Assembly: GCF_040654195.1 (NCBI RefSeq)
Contig: NZ_JBFAHM010000011.1
Coordinates: 313,766 to 377,765, forward strand
Reading direction: 5' to 3'
DNA from: Hamadaea sp013361475
GTDB lineage: Bacteria > Actinomycetota > Actinomycetes > Mycobacteriales > Micromonosporaceae
DNA: 64,000 nt
In this document: piece by piece, positions 8,336 to 16,730 of the stretch
Numbering within the stretch: position 1 is the first letter of the stretch
Layout: the number at the start of each line of letters is the position of its first letter
The notes under the pieces: model-generated
What the model saw: the letters and a program-made list of their open reading frames with translations, nothing else
The model's database searches: none
What the model was told of the DNA's origin: nothing
Translations under genes and position numbers: made by a program

Positions 8336-8454
8336 ATGGTCAACGCCCGCGACTGGGCAGCCCGGCACGGGGTGGTCCTCCGGATCGAAAACGCCACGAC
8401 AACGTCGAACGAGTGCTGGCGATGACCGGCGTGCTGACGGAGCTGACAGAGTGA
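8336..8454 (+). pseudogene. frameshifted fragment of a STAS (anti-anti-sigma) gene
   Basis: MVNARDWAARHGVVLRIENA followed, after a one-base frame change near 8395, by DNVERVLAMTGVLTELTE gives the last third of a STAS domain. In intact proteins this region reads like LV.ARR.A...G..LRL.N....V.RVL..TGV...L. No N-terminal two-thirds could be found upstream, so this is a decayed remnant. The intact STAS gene at 48022-48321 in this window has a very similar ending (ILQVSGVLTELT). Confidence 0.6.
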
Positions 8455-8895
8455 CCGGCGACAAAGACGAACAGAAACTGGGTGAGCAGCAGTGCCCGGT
8501 CGACCATGGTGTTCAGGCTGGCAGCCAGTGGCGGAGCCCGAGGCGGTCGGCGATCTGCCGCGCGACCTGCGTAAGACGTTCTTGGTGGCGACTACGGTGG
8601 TGACGCCGGGGTGCGTCCGCAGGTTGTCGCGCAAGCGCACGGCTATCGCGGTGACCGTTGACCACCATGAGGCGGTGAGGTCCGCGTCGGCATTCACTTC
8701 GTGAGCGACCTCGTCGGCTTGAACCTCTGCGTGGCAACGCAGGCAACGTGGCTCGTTGGGCATCCGCCGACCGAACATCCTGTGGTCTTCGCACTCCCGA
8801 GATGAGCGTGGCCGGCGGGGGATCACCATGTCCAATTCTCGCCAGACCAATGCCGTCCGGGCCGCCACCATAGGTTGGTGACCAAGGAGAGCACG
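8455..8895. other. no gene seen
   Basis: All frames are short or of poor composition. A minus-strand reading with a Cys pair (PRCLRCHAEV) has no support as a complete gene. Confidence 0.4.
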
Positions 8896-9126
8896 ATGGA
8901 CGTGCTGCAGAAGTTCTACGCCGCCGAAGCCGCCTACATCGCGGCCGGAGGCAGGGGAAAGGCCTCATTCGACGGGATCGCCGCGTGCCTCCATCCCGGC
9001 GTGGTGATGTACCAGGCGCTCAGCCTCCCGTACGGCGGTATGTTGGCGGGTGTTGCCACCGGCGAGGTGCGGGACCTGTCCGATACATGGGCTCCGCAAA
9101 CTCTGCGCGTCGGCGCCACGCCGTGA
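8896..9126 (+). pseudogene. truncated SnoaL/NTF2-like protein
   Basis: The first 45 residues (MDVLQKFYAAEAAYIAAGG to VVMYQALSLPYGG) match the start of a nuclear-transport-factor-2-like (SnoaL) protein of about 130 residues. After PYGG the sequence loses family character (MLAGVATGEVRDLSDTW) and stops at 76 residues, so the gene appears frameshifted or cut. The gene ends two bases before the stop of the convergent WXG-like gene. Confidence 0.5.
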
Positions 9127-9127
9127 T

Positions 9128-10477
9128 CTATTCCAGCCGCCGGAGCAGGCCGCCCATCCGGCTGCCCGCCTGGAGGTCGGCCGCCTGGTAGTTGTCCGCG
9201 ATCTCCAGCAGTGCCGAAGCCGCGTCGTGGAATCGATCCCGGGCTGCGCCGAGGACCGCGGACAGGTCGTCCCGGCACGCTTCCCACGAGTCTTTGAAGA
9301 GCGGGAAGTGGTTGCTCAGCCAGCCGGGCAGGACCATGCCGCCCAAGCTCGCCGCAGCGCTGCCCAGCTGATCCGCCGCATCCGGTAGCTTGCCGGTGCC
9401 GGCCGCCCGCAGATCACCCAGTTCTACCTGAACGTTGCCGGTATACTCACCGAAGCTCTCGCCTCGGGTCACGGTGGGCCGGGCCACTTTGATACACGCG
9501 CTGGATAAGGTCAGCTCCCGATGCGGGTGCGCCGGGTCGTAGCCGCAGGTGCCGATGTCTGGTGGCGGTCCAGGCTGCACACGGTCGCGATTCAACGCAT
9601 CGGAGAGATCCGTGTCGTACCCCGCGATCCGCGTGTCCAGCCGATCGAGGTTCTCGTTGACCGACGTGATCACGCTCTCCGGGATCAAGCCGTGCCCGTC
9701 GAACTGCCGCGAGATCTCCCACTCGGTCTCCGGGTCCGAATCGGACCCCGCGACCAACGAGCCGATGCCGGTGACCAGCGAAATCGTGCCCAGACCGACT
9801 GCCAGCGGCCCGCCGCCCAGCGTCAGGCCCGCGCCAGTCGCGGAGATCGACAGAAAGTTCAGCACGCCGACCAACGTTGGTTCACCGTTGTACGCGGAGG
9901 CCGCCGCCTCGGCGATCATCAGCACGTTGGCGCGCGTCTCCTTGATCTTCCGGCGCAGCAACTGCAGCGAATAGTTCAACTCCTGCGCGTACGCCTGTTG
10001 CAGCACCACCGCCAACTGCAACGGGTCGCCGATCACCAGTTGGAAGTTGCGAGCAGCCGGCCCGGTCCACTCCTCCTCCGTCACCAGATCCCGCACGTCC
10101 ATCAAATAGTCCTGCGCGGCGCCGATGCGCCCGAACACGGTCTGCGCCGTCAACCCGGATCCGGCGCCCAGGCCGCCGAGTTCATCCTGGTAGCCGGCGA
10201 GGGTTCGGATCTGCCGGAGATCGAAATCCCGGAACATTTCCAACCTCGACACGAGCCGCACGACGTTGGTCATGAACACGTCGTAGCGCACCTGCATCGG
10301 GTCATCCCGATCGAGCGTGTGGTGCACAGGCGTGCCGGTGCCGAGGGCCTCCACATACTCCAGCCGCTCGGCCGGTCCCACGACGATGTTGAACAGCGAC
10401 AGGTAGCGGCGAAACGACTGCTCGGCCGCCTCTCTGAATTCCTCCGTCTGCTCCGTCAGGTCTTCATAGAAGCCCAT
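9128..10477 (-). CDS. large WXG100/ESX-like helical protein
   Basis: The 449-residue protein starts MGFYEDLTEQTEEFREAAEQ and is helical through residue 240. A WTGPAARNF motif (about residue 165) recalls the W-x-G turn of ESX/type VII substrates. A glycine-rich hydrophobic hairpin follows (about 255-300, GLTLGGGPLAVGLGTISLVTGIGSLVAG). The C-terminal half ends with a second ESX-like helix pair (ACRDDLSAVLGAARDRFHDAASALLEIADNYQAAD). It may be a type VII secreted or membrane-inserting protein; that is inferred from architecture. It is divergent from the GGDEF gene at 10730. Confidence 0.65.
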   Translation of the reverse strand: MGFYEDLTEQTEEFREAAEQSFRRYLSLFNIVVGPAERLEYVEALGTGTPVHHTLDRDDPMQVRYDVFMTNVVRLVSRLEMFRDFDLRQIRTLAGYQDELGGLGAGSGLTAQTVFGRIGAAQDYLMDVRDLVTEEEWTGPAARNFQLVIGDPLQLAVVLQQAYAQELNYSLQLLRRKIKETRANVLMIAEAAASAYNGEPTLVGVLNFLSISATGAGLTLGGGPLAVGLGTISLVTGIGSLVAGSDSDPETEWEISRQFDGHGLIPESVITSVNENLDRLDTRIAGYDTDLSDALNRDRVQPGPPPDIGTCGYDPAHPHRELTLSSACIKVARPTVTRGESFGEYTGNVQVELGDLRAAGTGKLPDAADQLGSAAASLGGMVLPGWLSNHFPLFKDSWEACRDDLSAVLGAARDRFHDAASALLEIADNYQAADLQAGSRMGGLLRRLE

Positions 10478-10729
10478 CAAAGAAGAGTAGGAGGATGCCG
10501 CCTTGAACGCCAGCCGTCGAGCCGACACCACGTGGCGGACCGGCGAGGAGTGTCGCGAGATCGACCATCCGCCGGTGCCGTTGGCGCGTCGGATGGCAGA
10601 CTGACCCGGCCTCGCGCTGCTCACTGTGCGTCTCGCCGGGTCGACGTGAATGCTTGCGTCGATGGCAGACGTCGGCGCACTGCTGCGGCGGATCGCGCCG
10701 CGCGTACGCGCTTTTGTAGAGTGGCGCAC

Positions 10730-12253
10730 ATGGCGCGCCCGACTGACGACCCGGTCGCCGCCGAGTGGGTCACCTTCCGGGGCCTGACCACGGCGGGCCG
10801 TTCCGCCGAGGTATGCGCTCTGGCCGATCGGATCGTCGCCGAGTGCGACGATCCGTTGCATGTCGGCCAGGCTCTCATCGAGAAACTCGCCGCGATGATC
10901 AACCTCGGGCAGGTCAATGATCGGCGTGTGAGCGCGGCCGCTCTGGACGCGATCCAGGAAGCGCTGGGCCGGGCCGAGCCGCATCTGCGGTTGACCGGCG
11001 AGTTCTACGTCCTGTCCGGCGTCGTGGCATACGCGAACGGTTCGCTCAGCACGGCCGTCACTCACCTGGTGCGGGCGGAACGGTTGCTGCGGCAGATGAC
11101 CGAGCTGACCGTCGCCGCCGCCGACACCTGGCACGACCTGTCGGTCAGCTACTCGACCATGGGCTTTCACGCCAAGGCGCTGGACGCCATGCGGCAAGGC
11201 CGGCGACTGTGCCGCCGTGCCGGCCTGCCCGAAGCGCTGTGTGCCTGCCTGGAAAGCAAGGTTCGCGCCGCGCTCTGCGAAGATCACCATGGGCGTACGG
11301 ACCAGGCGATCACCGGGCTCGAAGCCGTCGTCCGCTTCGGTCAGGCCCACGCCGCCGACCTCGGCGCGCTGGACGTCGGCTTCTGGGCGTACGCCGCCGC
11401 ACGCCTGCCGACGCTGGGCATCTCCGTCCCGGCGGTCGCCGTCCCGCAGCAGGGCAGTGATCCCGAGTTGAGCCACCTGAGCCATCTGACCGCAGCCTGT
11501 GCCGCCATCACGGGAGGCGAACCGGACAAGGCACTGGACCTGTTGGCCGGAGTCACCGACGCACTGGACGTGTTCGGCGCGGCCGAGATCGGCCGCCTGC
11601 GGTCCATCGCGTACGCCGCCCAAGGCGACTATCGCGCCGCGCTCGCGGAGGAACGAGCGGCGATGGCAGCGGCCGCCACCGGTGACCGCGAACTTCGGCA
11701 GCGCTATCTCGGCTCGGTCGGCATGACGCTGGACCAGGAACGCCTGCGTAAGGTGGCCCAGCAGCACGCTGTCGACGCCCGGTCCGACCCGTTGACCGGC
11801 CTGCCGAATCGGCGTCACCTGGAAGCGTTCGTCGCCGCCCTCGCGGTGAGCAGGACTCCGGCGGTGATCGGCCTGCTTGACCTCGATCGGTTCAAAGCCG
11901 TCAACGACACCCACGGCCACCCGACCGGGGACCTCGTCCTCCAGCAGGTCGCGGCGATCCTGGCCCGTAACACCCGCCCCGACGATCTGCTGTGCCGGTT
12001 CGGCGGGGACGAGTTCGTGTTCGTCCTCCCCACGACAACGCTTGACCAAGCCGTCCGGATCGGTCACCGGATCACCCAAGCCGTCGCCACGCACGGCTGG
12101 CAGACCCTTGCCGAGTCCACCCCGGTTACGGCCAGCATCGGCTGGTCCTGTTTGACCGGCGGCGACCTCGTCGCAGCGCTTCGGGAGGCGGACCGCGAGC
12201 TTTACCGCCACAAACGCGCTCGGCACGTGGCCTCCGGCGGCACGACCGCCTGA
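10730..12253 (+). CDS. GGDEF diguanylate cyclase with N-terminal TPR-like domain
   Basis: The protein has 507 residues. Residues 1-330 form helical TPR-like repeats (HLVRAERLLRQM, ALDAMRQGRRLCRRAG). Residues 340-505 form a GGDEF domain with SDPLTGLPNRRH, the metal-binding LLDLDRFKAVND and an intact catalytic RFGGDEFVFVLP loop. It should make cyclic di-GMP from two GTP molecules, with the TPR part as the likely sensory or partner-binding module. No membrane segment is present. No RxxD inhibitory site precedes GGDEF (ARNTRPDDLLCRF lies there). The start is ATG 10730, with a GTG at 10721 as an alternative. Confidence 0.85.
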   Translation: MARPTDDPVAAEWVTFRGLTTAGRSAEVCALADRIVAECDDPLHVGQALIEKLAAMINLGQVNDRRVSAAALDAIQEALGRAEPHLRLTGEFYVLSGVVAYANGSLSTAVTHLVRAERLLRQMTELTVAAADTWHDLSVSYSTMGFHAKALDAMRQGRRLCRRAGLPEALCACLESKVRAALCEDHHGRTDQAITGLEAVVRFGQAHAADLGALDVGFWAYAAARLPTLGISVPAVAVPQQGSDPELSHLSHLTAACAAITGGEPDKALDLLAGVTDALDVFGAAEIGRLRSIAYAAQGDYRAALAEERAAMAAAATGDRELRQRYLGSVGMTLDQERLRKVAQQHAVDARSDPLTGLPNRRHLEAFVAALAVSRTPAVIGLLDLDRFKAVNDTHGHPTGDLVLQQVAAILARNTRPDDLLCRFGGDEFVFVLPTTTLDQAVRIGHRITQAVATHGWQTLAESTPVTASIGWSCLTGGDLVAALREADRELYRHKRARHVASGGTTA

Positions 12254-12414
12254 CTGGCTTCCGGCCGGCCTCGCTGCACTGTGGACTGGCGTGCCTTCTG
12301 CACAGACGTGCGGCATAGCTCCAAGCAAGATCCTGTGTGGACTTTTCGCCATGGGTAGCGCGATCGGCCCGGAACGTACACAATGTCCGACGTCCCTCGG
12401 TTTGGAGATTGTCA

Positions 12415-12993
12415 ATGCGTTGGAAGAACACCCTCGTCGTCCTCGCCACCGTCGCCTGCACCACGCTGCTCATCCCGGGACAGGCGGACGCGCACACCTC
12501 CGTCGTCAGCGGCTCGGCGCCGTGCGATCAGTCCGGCAAGCGGACGGTGACGTGGACCATCAAGAACAATTGGCACAGCGAAGAGACCGTGAAGAATCTC
12601 TCGCTCAGCCCGCAGCCGCTGGGCGACGCCAGCCCTGGCCTGCCGACCACCATCACCAAGAACGGCAGCTACACCTTCTCCTATGAGGTGCCCGCCGACG
12701 TCAAGAAGATCACCATCTCGTTCACGGCGAAGTGGCCCGACCGGTACCAGGAGGACGTGAAGGGCTCCATCGGCGACCTGCCCGCCTGCCCGAGCCCCAG
12801 TCCCAGCGCGAGTCCGTCGCCGAGCCCGGTGCCCAGCAGCGCCAGCCCGGTCCCGCCGAGCCCCACGCCGAGCAAGCCCACTCTGCCCACGACGGGTGTC
12901 GCGCTGCCGGCGCTGCTGATCGGTGCGCTCGTGCTGATCGGTGGCGGTGTCCTGTTCGCTGTCATCGGACGTCGCCGCCGCCTGGAGGCGTAA
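12415..12993 (+). CDS. LPXTG-type cell-wall-anchored surface protein
   Basis: A signal peptide (1-26, ending GQADA) leads into a small beta-rich domain of about 90 residues. A Pro/Ser-rich spacer of about 45 residues (SPSPSASPSPSP and similar) follows. It ends in a sorting signal: LPTTGVALP, a hydrophobic helix, and the basic tail RRRRLEA. This fits sortase substrates of actinomycetes. The function of the globular part is unknown. A hairpin terminator follows the stop. Confidence 0.85.
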   Translation: MRWKNTLVVLATVACTTLLIPGQADAHTSVVSGSAPCDQSGKRTVTWTIKNNWHSEETVKNLSLSPQPLGDASPGLPTTITKNGSYTFSYEVPADVKKITISFTAKWPDRYQEDVKGSIGDLPACPSPSPSASPSPSPVPSSASPVPPSPTPSKPTLPTTGVALPALLIGALVLIGGGVLFAVIGRRRRLEA

Positions 12994-12999
12994 TCCGCA

Positions 13000-13039
13000 A
13001 GGCGTTGGCGGTCGCCGGCCGAGACGGCCGCCAACGCCT
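13000..13039 (+). terminator. hairpin terminator after the LPXTG gene
   Basis: AGGCGTTGGCGG (13000-13011) pairs perfectly with CCGCCAACGCCT (13028-13039), seven bases after the stop. There is no long U-tract, which is common in actinomycetes. Confidence 0.7.
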
Positions 13040-13162
13040 CCTCCCTGCCAAGGCCGCGACTGCGGCCTCCCATCCTGCCGAGTGGCCCGGCCGCCGGTTG
13101 TGGATTGGATCCGGGCCGCACTGCGGTCGTCCGGCCAGGCGTTCGGTCGCGACGATGATCGG

Positions 13163-13687
13163 CTAGCTCGTCGACCGATGACGTTCCAGGGCGTCAAGCC
13201 AGACGTCGGCGGACGCTACGTACCCGGCGACCGCGTTGTCCGCCTCTCCGATCAACCGCTCGGCGTCGGCGAGCTTCTCGCGTACCTGTGCGACCGTGAC
13301 GAGAACGCTGATGTTCACATTCGCGCGCTGGCCGAGCCTGACTGCATCCCGGCGCTGGATGATGGAGCGGACCGCTGTGGCCATCGCGGTCGAGCCGACA
13401 GCGCTCGCCATGATGACTCCGGAGAGCACCAGCGGCTCAGACGGATTTGGCGCCACCATGAGTCCAGTGATCGCCAACACCGCCCAGAGCAGATTCTGCA
13501 GGAGCAGCAGTCGAAAGGACGGTGGTATCTCCACCGGATCGAGTGCCCGGATGGCCGCGCGCAATTCGTCGCCGGCCAGTGTGAGCCGGGCCAACAACAC
13601 CGGATCGGGAGTCTGCTGGAGCTGCAGCCGGCAAGCGTCTTGGTCGATGATGCTGACCGCCTCGCGGAGTGTCTGCTCGAGGCTCAT
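13163..13687 (-). CDS. membrane protein with a helical hairpin, unrecognised
   Basis: The 174-residue protein has two hydrophobic helices (about 60-80, LLLLQNLLWAVLAITGLMV, and 86-105) between helical, charged N- and C-terminal regions. It overlaps the stop of its upstream neighbour by four bases. The two have the same layout (soluble helices, two membrane helices, soluble helices), suggesting a two-gene operon of related partners. No family is recognised. Confidence 0.6.
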   Translation of the reverse strand: MSLEQTLREAVSIIDQDACRLQLQQTPDPVLLARLTLAGDELRAAIRALDPVEIPPSFRLLLLQNLLWAVLAITGLMVAPNPSEPLVLSGVIMASAVGSTAMATAVRSIIQRRDAVRLGQRANVNISVLVTVAQVREKLADAERLIGEADNAVAGYVASADVWLDALERHRSTS

Positions 13688-14301
13688 CGGTCACCTGTCG
13701 TGTCTGCTTGCCAGATCTGCAGCGAGTCGATCGCCTGGCACAACGAGATCTCCAGTTGTCGGAGGCTGCCGACGGTCGCGTCTTGCTCCGCCAACCAGCG
13801 AAGGCCCGACGGGGATCCGGCGGCGGCCTTCAGGCGGTGCGATGTGATCCATCTGTGCATCGTCTGTTGTGCCGCGATGCGCGCAGACCCCAGTAGTGGC
13901 AGGACATCGGTTGAGGTCGGTGCGTTTCCGTCGCCGCGCGTACGCCGTTCGTTCGCACGGCGCGCCAACCGGTTGAGCAGGGCGACGAGGGGCCGGAAAC
14001 AGGCCAGCAGAACGATGACCGTGACAGTGATGGTCCAGCCCGGCCCCAGAATCGCACCGGCCAGACTCGCCGTCGTCCAGCCCACTGCCATGAGGACGAC
14101 GACATCGATCGACGTTCGTGTGACGAGGGAGAGCCCGCCGGCAGCGCTTCGAACCGAGGCGTCGGCCGTCGTGAGCCGTTGGCGAACCGTTTCCAGCCGT
14201 GGATGTTCCAGGCCGTCGGCGAGCGCGTCGAAGTGCGCCGTGGCTTGGCTCACCGAGCGTCGGATGCTGGTCAGTTCGGCGTACAGGTCCGCACGTTTCA
14301 C
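13684..14301 (-). CDS. membrane protein, partner of the downstream gene
   Basis: A helical N-terminal region (KRADLYAELTSIRRSVSQATAHFDALADGL) may form a coiled coil. Two membrane helices follow (about 66-84 and 89-110), then a helical C-terminal region of about 95 residues. The stop overlaps the ATG of the next gene (ATGA). I chose the GTG at 14301 over 14325 because the longer form runs towards the PadR promoter. No known family. Confidence 0.55.
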   Translation of the reverse strand: MKRADLYAELTSIRRSVSQATAHFDALADGLEHPRLETVRQRLTTADASVRSAAGGLSLVTRTSIDVVVLMAVGWTTASLAGAILGPGWTITVTVIVLLACFRPLVALLNRLARRANERRTRGDGNAPTSTDVLPLLGSARIAAQQTMHRWITSHRLKAAAGSPSGLRWLAEQDATVGSLRQLEISLCQAIDSLQIWQADTTGDR

Positions 14302-14347
14302 GCGACGAGAATGCCAGATCACCACGACGACGGGCGCTCCATCGATT

Positions 14348-14367
14348 GACTGTATATACAGATAGTC
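14348..14367. promoter_or_regulatory. probable PadR operator/promoter
   Basis: CTGTATATACAG (14350-14361) is a perfect 12-base palindrome nested in the wider dyad GACT...AGTC (14348-14367). It ends 14 bases before the padR-type start codon. PadR regulators usually bind such AT-rich palindromes in their own promoters, so autoregulation is likely. The very short leader suggests a nearly leaderless message. Confidence 0.65.
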
Positions 14368-14381
14368 TTTATATTCAGCGT

Positions 14382-14702
14382 ATGGCGATCCGTGAACCGA
14401 CGTTCTTCATCCTGACCGCGCTGGCGAGGGAACCGCTGCACGGGTACGGGATCATCCGCACCGTCGACGAACTCTCCGAGGGCCGGGTGAAGCTCCAGGC
14501 GGGCACTCTCTACGCCGCACTGGACCGCCTCGCCGGTGAGGGACACGTCGCTTTAGATCATGAGGAAGCCGTCGACGGCCGCCTCCGCCGGTACTACCGG
14601 CTCACCGACGGCGGCAGGGCGTTGCTCACCGCCGAGGTGGAGTTGCTTCGCCAGAACGCGTCCGTCGCGGCAGCTCGGCTGCGCGCGATTCCGGCAGTGT
14701 AG
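14382..14702 (+). CDS. PadR-family transcriptional regulator
   Basis: The 106-residue protein has the PadR winged-helix pattern: MAIREPTFFILTALAREPLHGYGIIRTVDEL, LQAGTLYAALDRLAGEGHV, and the wing DGRLRRYYRLTDGGRALL. PadR proteins repress neighbouring, often membrane, genes. It sits ten bases upstream of a membrane protein gene that is probably its target and operon partner. The operator candidate overlaps its promoter. Confidence 0.9.
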   Translation: MAIREPTFFILTALAREPLHGYGIIRTVDELSEGRVKLQAGTLYAALDRLAGEGHVALDHEEAVDGRLRRYYRLTDGGRALLTAEVELLRQNASVAAARLRAIPAV

Positions 14703-14711
14703 GGGGCTGAC

Positions 14712-15794
14712 GTGACCCGACTGGAAGTCGCCTACCGCAGGCTGTTGCTGTGCTATCCGAGGAGCTTCCGGCGTGAACATGGCCCGGAGATCGTCACGAC
14801 GCTGATGGACGCCGCCGGACCGGGCCGGACCAAACCGACCAGGTCAGAGGCGTTCGATTTGATTCTGAGTGGACTGCGGTGGCGGTTCAGGCTTCCCGCC
14901 GGACTCGCGTACCGGATGGTGGCGGTCGTGGTCGCGCTCTTCGTCGGCCTGACCGTCTCGGCGATCGTGAGTGAGGTGATCTGGCGGGCGTCGCCGACGA
15001 GGCCCGCGGCCGCCGAGGTCGCGGCGATCGGAAACTCGGTCACCGCCTCGGTGCCGGTCCAGGGACCGTGGCCGTCGGCGTTCTTTGACGCGTGCGACCG
15101 GGCGGACACCAACGAAGCCTGCGAATCCCTCGTGCCGGCGGGCGCCGACCCGGTGGTCACCCACACCTGGCTGGCGTACCGCGTGCCCGGTGCTGAGGTC
15201 AACGCGTGGGTCGAGCAGGTGAGGGCCCGGTTCGCCGCCGATGGCTGGCGGATCGGGCGAACCGTCTACAGCCAGACCGATCAAGCCGTCGCCAAGTACC
15301 CCGAGCAGACGATCTTCTGGGCGGCCAAGGGCGACCTCGTGGTCCGCGTGAGCGGAGATCCGACCGAGAAGTACGCGCCCTCGAACCCCAACGTCGGCAT
15401 CCAGGTTCATCGGCAGGCATCTCCGATGGTGACCGTCGGGGCCTTGGCCGGACTGCTGGTCGGCGTCGCGGTCGGATGGATGCTGGCAGGTTGGGCGCTT
15501 CGCGCGTTCCGGCGGCACACAACGGCAGGCAGGGCAGCGATGGTGGCCGTGGGCGCACCCGGCTTGCTCATCGCTGCGCTGGCCGCGGTGGCGGCACTGG
15601 TCCTGGCGTACTTCTTCGCCACGGCACTCGGCTGGTCGCATCAGGACTCCCGCTTTCCTTACTTCGTGCTGTCCTATGTTCCGGTGGTGACCCTGGCGGG
15701 CGGCGTCAGCCTCATGCTCTCTGCTCTGGTCGCCGCCGTGGCGCCGCGTACGCCTGCCACCGCGGCCGAGCCGAGCGACGGCGTGGCGGCGTAG
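14712..15794 (+). CDS. membrane protein in a PadR operon
   Basis: The N-terminus (MTRLEVAYRRLLLCYPRSFRREHG) is the short motif commonly found on membrane proteins encoded just after PadR regulators. It is followed by a membrane helix (about 68-88), an extracytoplasmic domain (about 90-235) and three to four C-terminal helices (about 238-345). The function is unknown; it is probably a stress-related membrane protein controlled by PadR. It starts at GTG, ten bases after padR. Confidence 0.7.
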   Translation: MTRLEVAYRRLLLCYPRSFRREHGPEIVTTLMDAAGPGRTKPTRSEAFDLILSGLRWRFRLPAGLAYRMVAVVVALFVGLTVSAIVSEVIWRASPTRPAAAEVAAIGNSVTASVPVQGPWPSAFFDACDRADTNEACESLVPAGADPVVTHTWLAYRVPGAEVNAWVEQVRARFAADGWRIGRTVYSQTDQAVAKYPEQTIFWAAKGDLVVRVSGDPTEKYAPSNPNVGIQVHRQASPMVTVGALAGLLVGVAVGWMLAGWALRAFRRHTTAGRAAMVAVGAPGLLIAALAAVAALVLAYFFATALGWSHQDSRFPYFVLSYVPVVTLAGGVSLMLSALVAAVAPRTPATAAEPSDGVAA

Positions 15795-15819
15795 CACGGT
15801 TGCGTATGACCCACGGCGA

Positions 15820-16602
15820 CTACGGCCAGCGGCAGACGACCGCCGTGGCGTCGTCGCTCACCTTGGCCCGGGCCCACCGGGTGCGATCGGGATCGGAGGA
15901 CTCCGCCCGCCTGGTCTCGTCGATGATCGCCTGCGGGCCGTCGGCGTACCCGGTCTGCAGGAGCTGCTCCCAGCTCCGGAGCCCGAAGTCGGTCACCAGC
16001 AGCGCGGCACCGTCCGACGTCAGGAGCGCACCTCGTGCGTCCTCGACGGTGCCCCGCAGCGCGTGGTGGCCCGCTTCCGGATCCACCTGGGCGACCCAGT
16101 AGCCGCCGTCGACGTTGCGAAACTTCTGCTGCTCGGCGATGAACACCTTCAGCTGCTCGGGGGTCGCGTTCGGGGGACGGCCGATCCGCGCGGAGACCGC
16201 CTTCTCCGACTCGTCGAGGACCACCTTCGGCGTACCGCCGATGTCGAGGACCAGCGGCGAATCGGCGAGCACGAGATAGTCGGTGAGGCGTCCCCGGCGG
16301 CGGATCATCGTCACCGTCGTGCACGGCGTCCCCGGATGCGCCAGATCGCAGGTGTCCTCGTGGAGCCGGGCCACCGCGGTGATCGCGTCGGCCAGACACT
16401 CGGCCAGCTCTCGCTCGCTGTCCGCGTAGGCGAGCAGCCGGCTGCCCAATCGGCTTACATACCAGGCGGTTCCGTGCACGCATCCGGTGGCCGGGCCCTC
16501 CGTGAGGCCGTCGAGGACCACTGCGGTCGCCGGCGTCGCCCCAGCCCAGTCGAGGTTGTCCCGGTCCGGGCTGATCGGCTCGCTCGCCAGCTCCACGCGC
16601 AT
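15820..16602 (-). CDS. PP2C-like phosphatase domain protein
   Basis: The 260-residue protein resembles actinobacterial PP2C-type proteins: TAVVLDGLTEGPATGCVHGTAW near residue 27, an ELAECLADAITAVARLH helix, LVLADSPLVLDI, and a C-terminal SDDATAVVCRW that corresponds to the DNxT metal motif in degenerate form (DDAT). The first Asp motif reads VLDGLTE rather than the usual V.DG.GG, so catalysis is uncertain. No membrane segment is seen. Confidence 0.65.
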   Translation of the reverse strand: MRVELASEPISPDRDNLDWAGATPATAVVLDGLTEGPATGCVHGTAWYVSRLGSRLLAYADSERELAECLADAITAVARLHEDTCDLAHPGTPCTTVTMIRRRGRLTDYLVLADSPLVLDIGGTPKVVLDESEKAVSARIGRPPNATPEQLKVFIAEQQKFRNVDGGYWVAQVDPEAGHHALRGTVEDARGALLTSDGAALLVTDFGLRSWEQLLQTGYADGPQAIIDETRRAESSDPDRTRWARAKVSDDATAVVCRWP

Positions 16603-16692
16603 CCGCCCACCCTACGCGTACGGGCAGGTCAACCGGCGCGGGTGAACGCGACGTCGAGGACCGAGCCCAGCACGAGATCGGGACGCGAGAGC

Positions 16693-16716
16693 GGGGGCCG
16701 TCGGCCGACGGCCCCC
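16693..16716 (-). terminator. hairpin terminator after the pectate lyase gene
   Basis: GGGGGCCGTCG and CGACGGCCCCC form an 11-base perfect stem 15 bases beyond the lyase stop codon. Confidence 0.7.
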
Positions 16717-16730
16717 GTTGGCGGTGCTGA

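Noticed and set aside
9128..12415. Minus-strand open frame of over 1000 codons spanning the WXG-like gene and the GGDEF gene
   Set aside because: Only 9128-10477 has protein-like composition and a proper ATG. The rest is antisense to a clear GGDEF gene and is open because of high GC.
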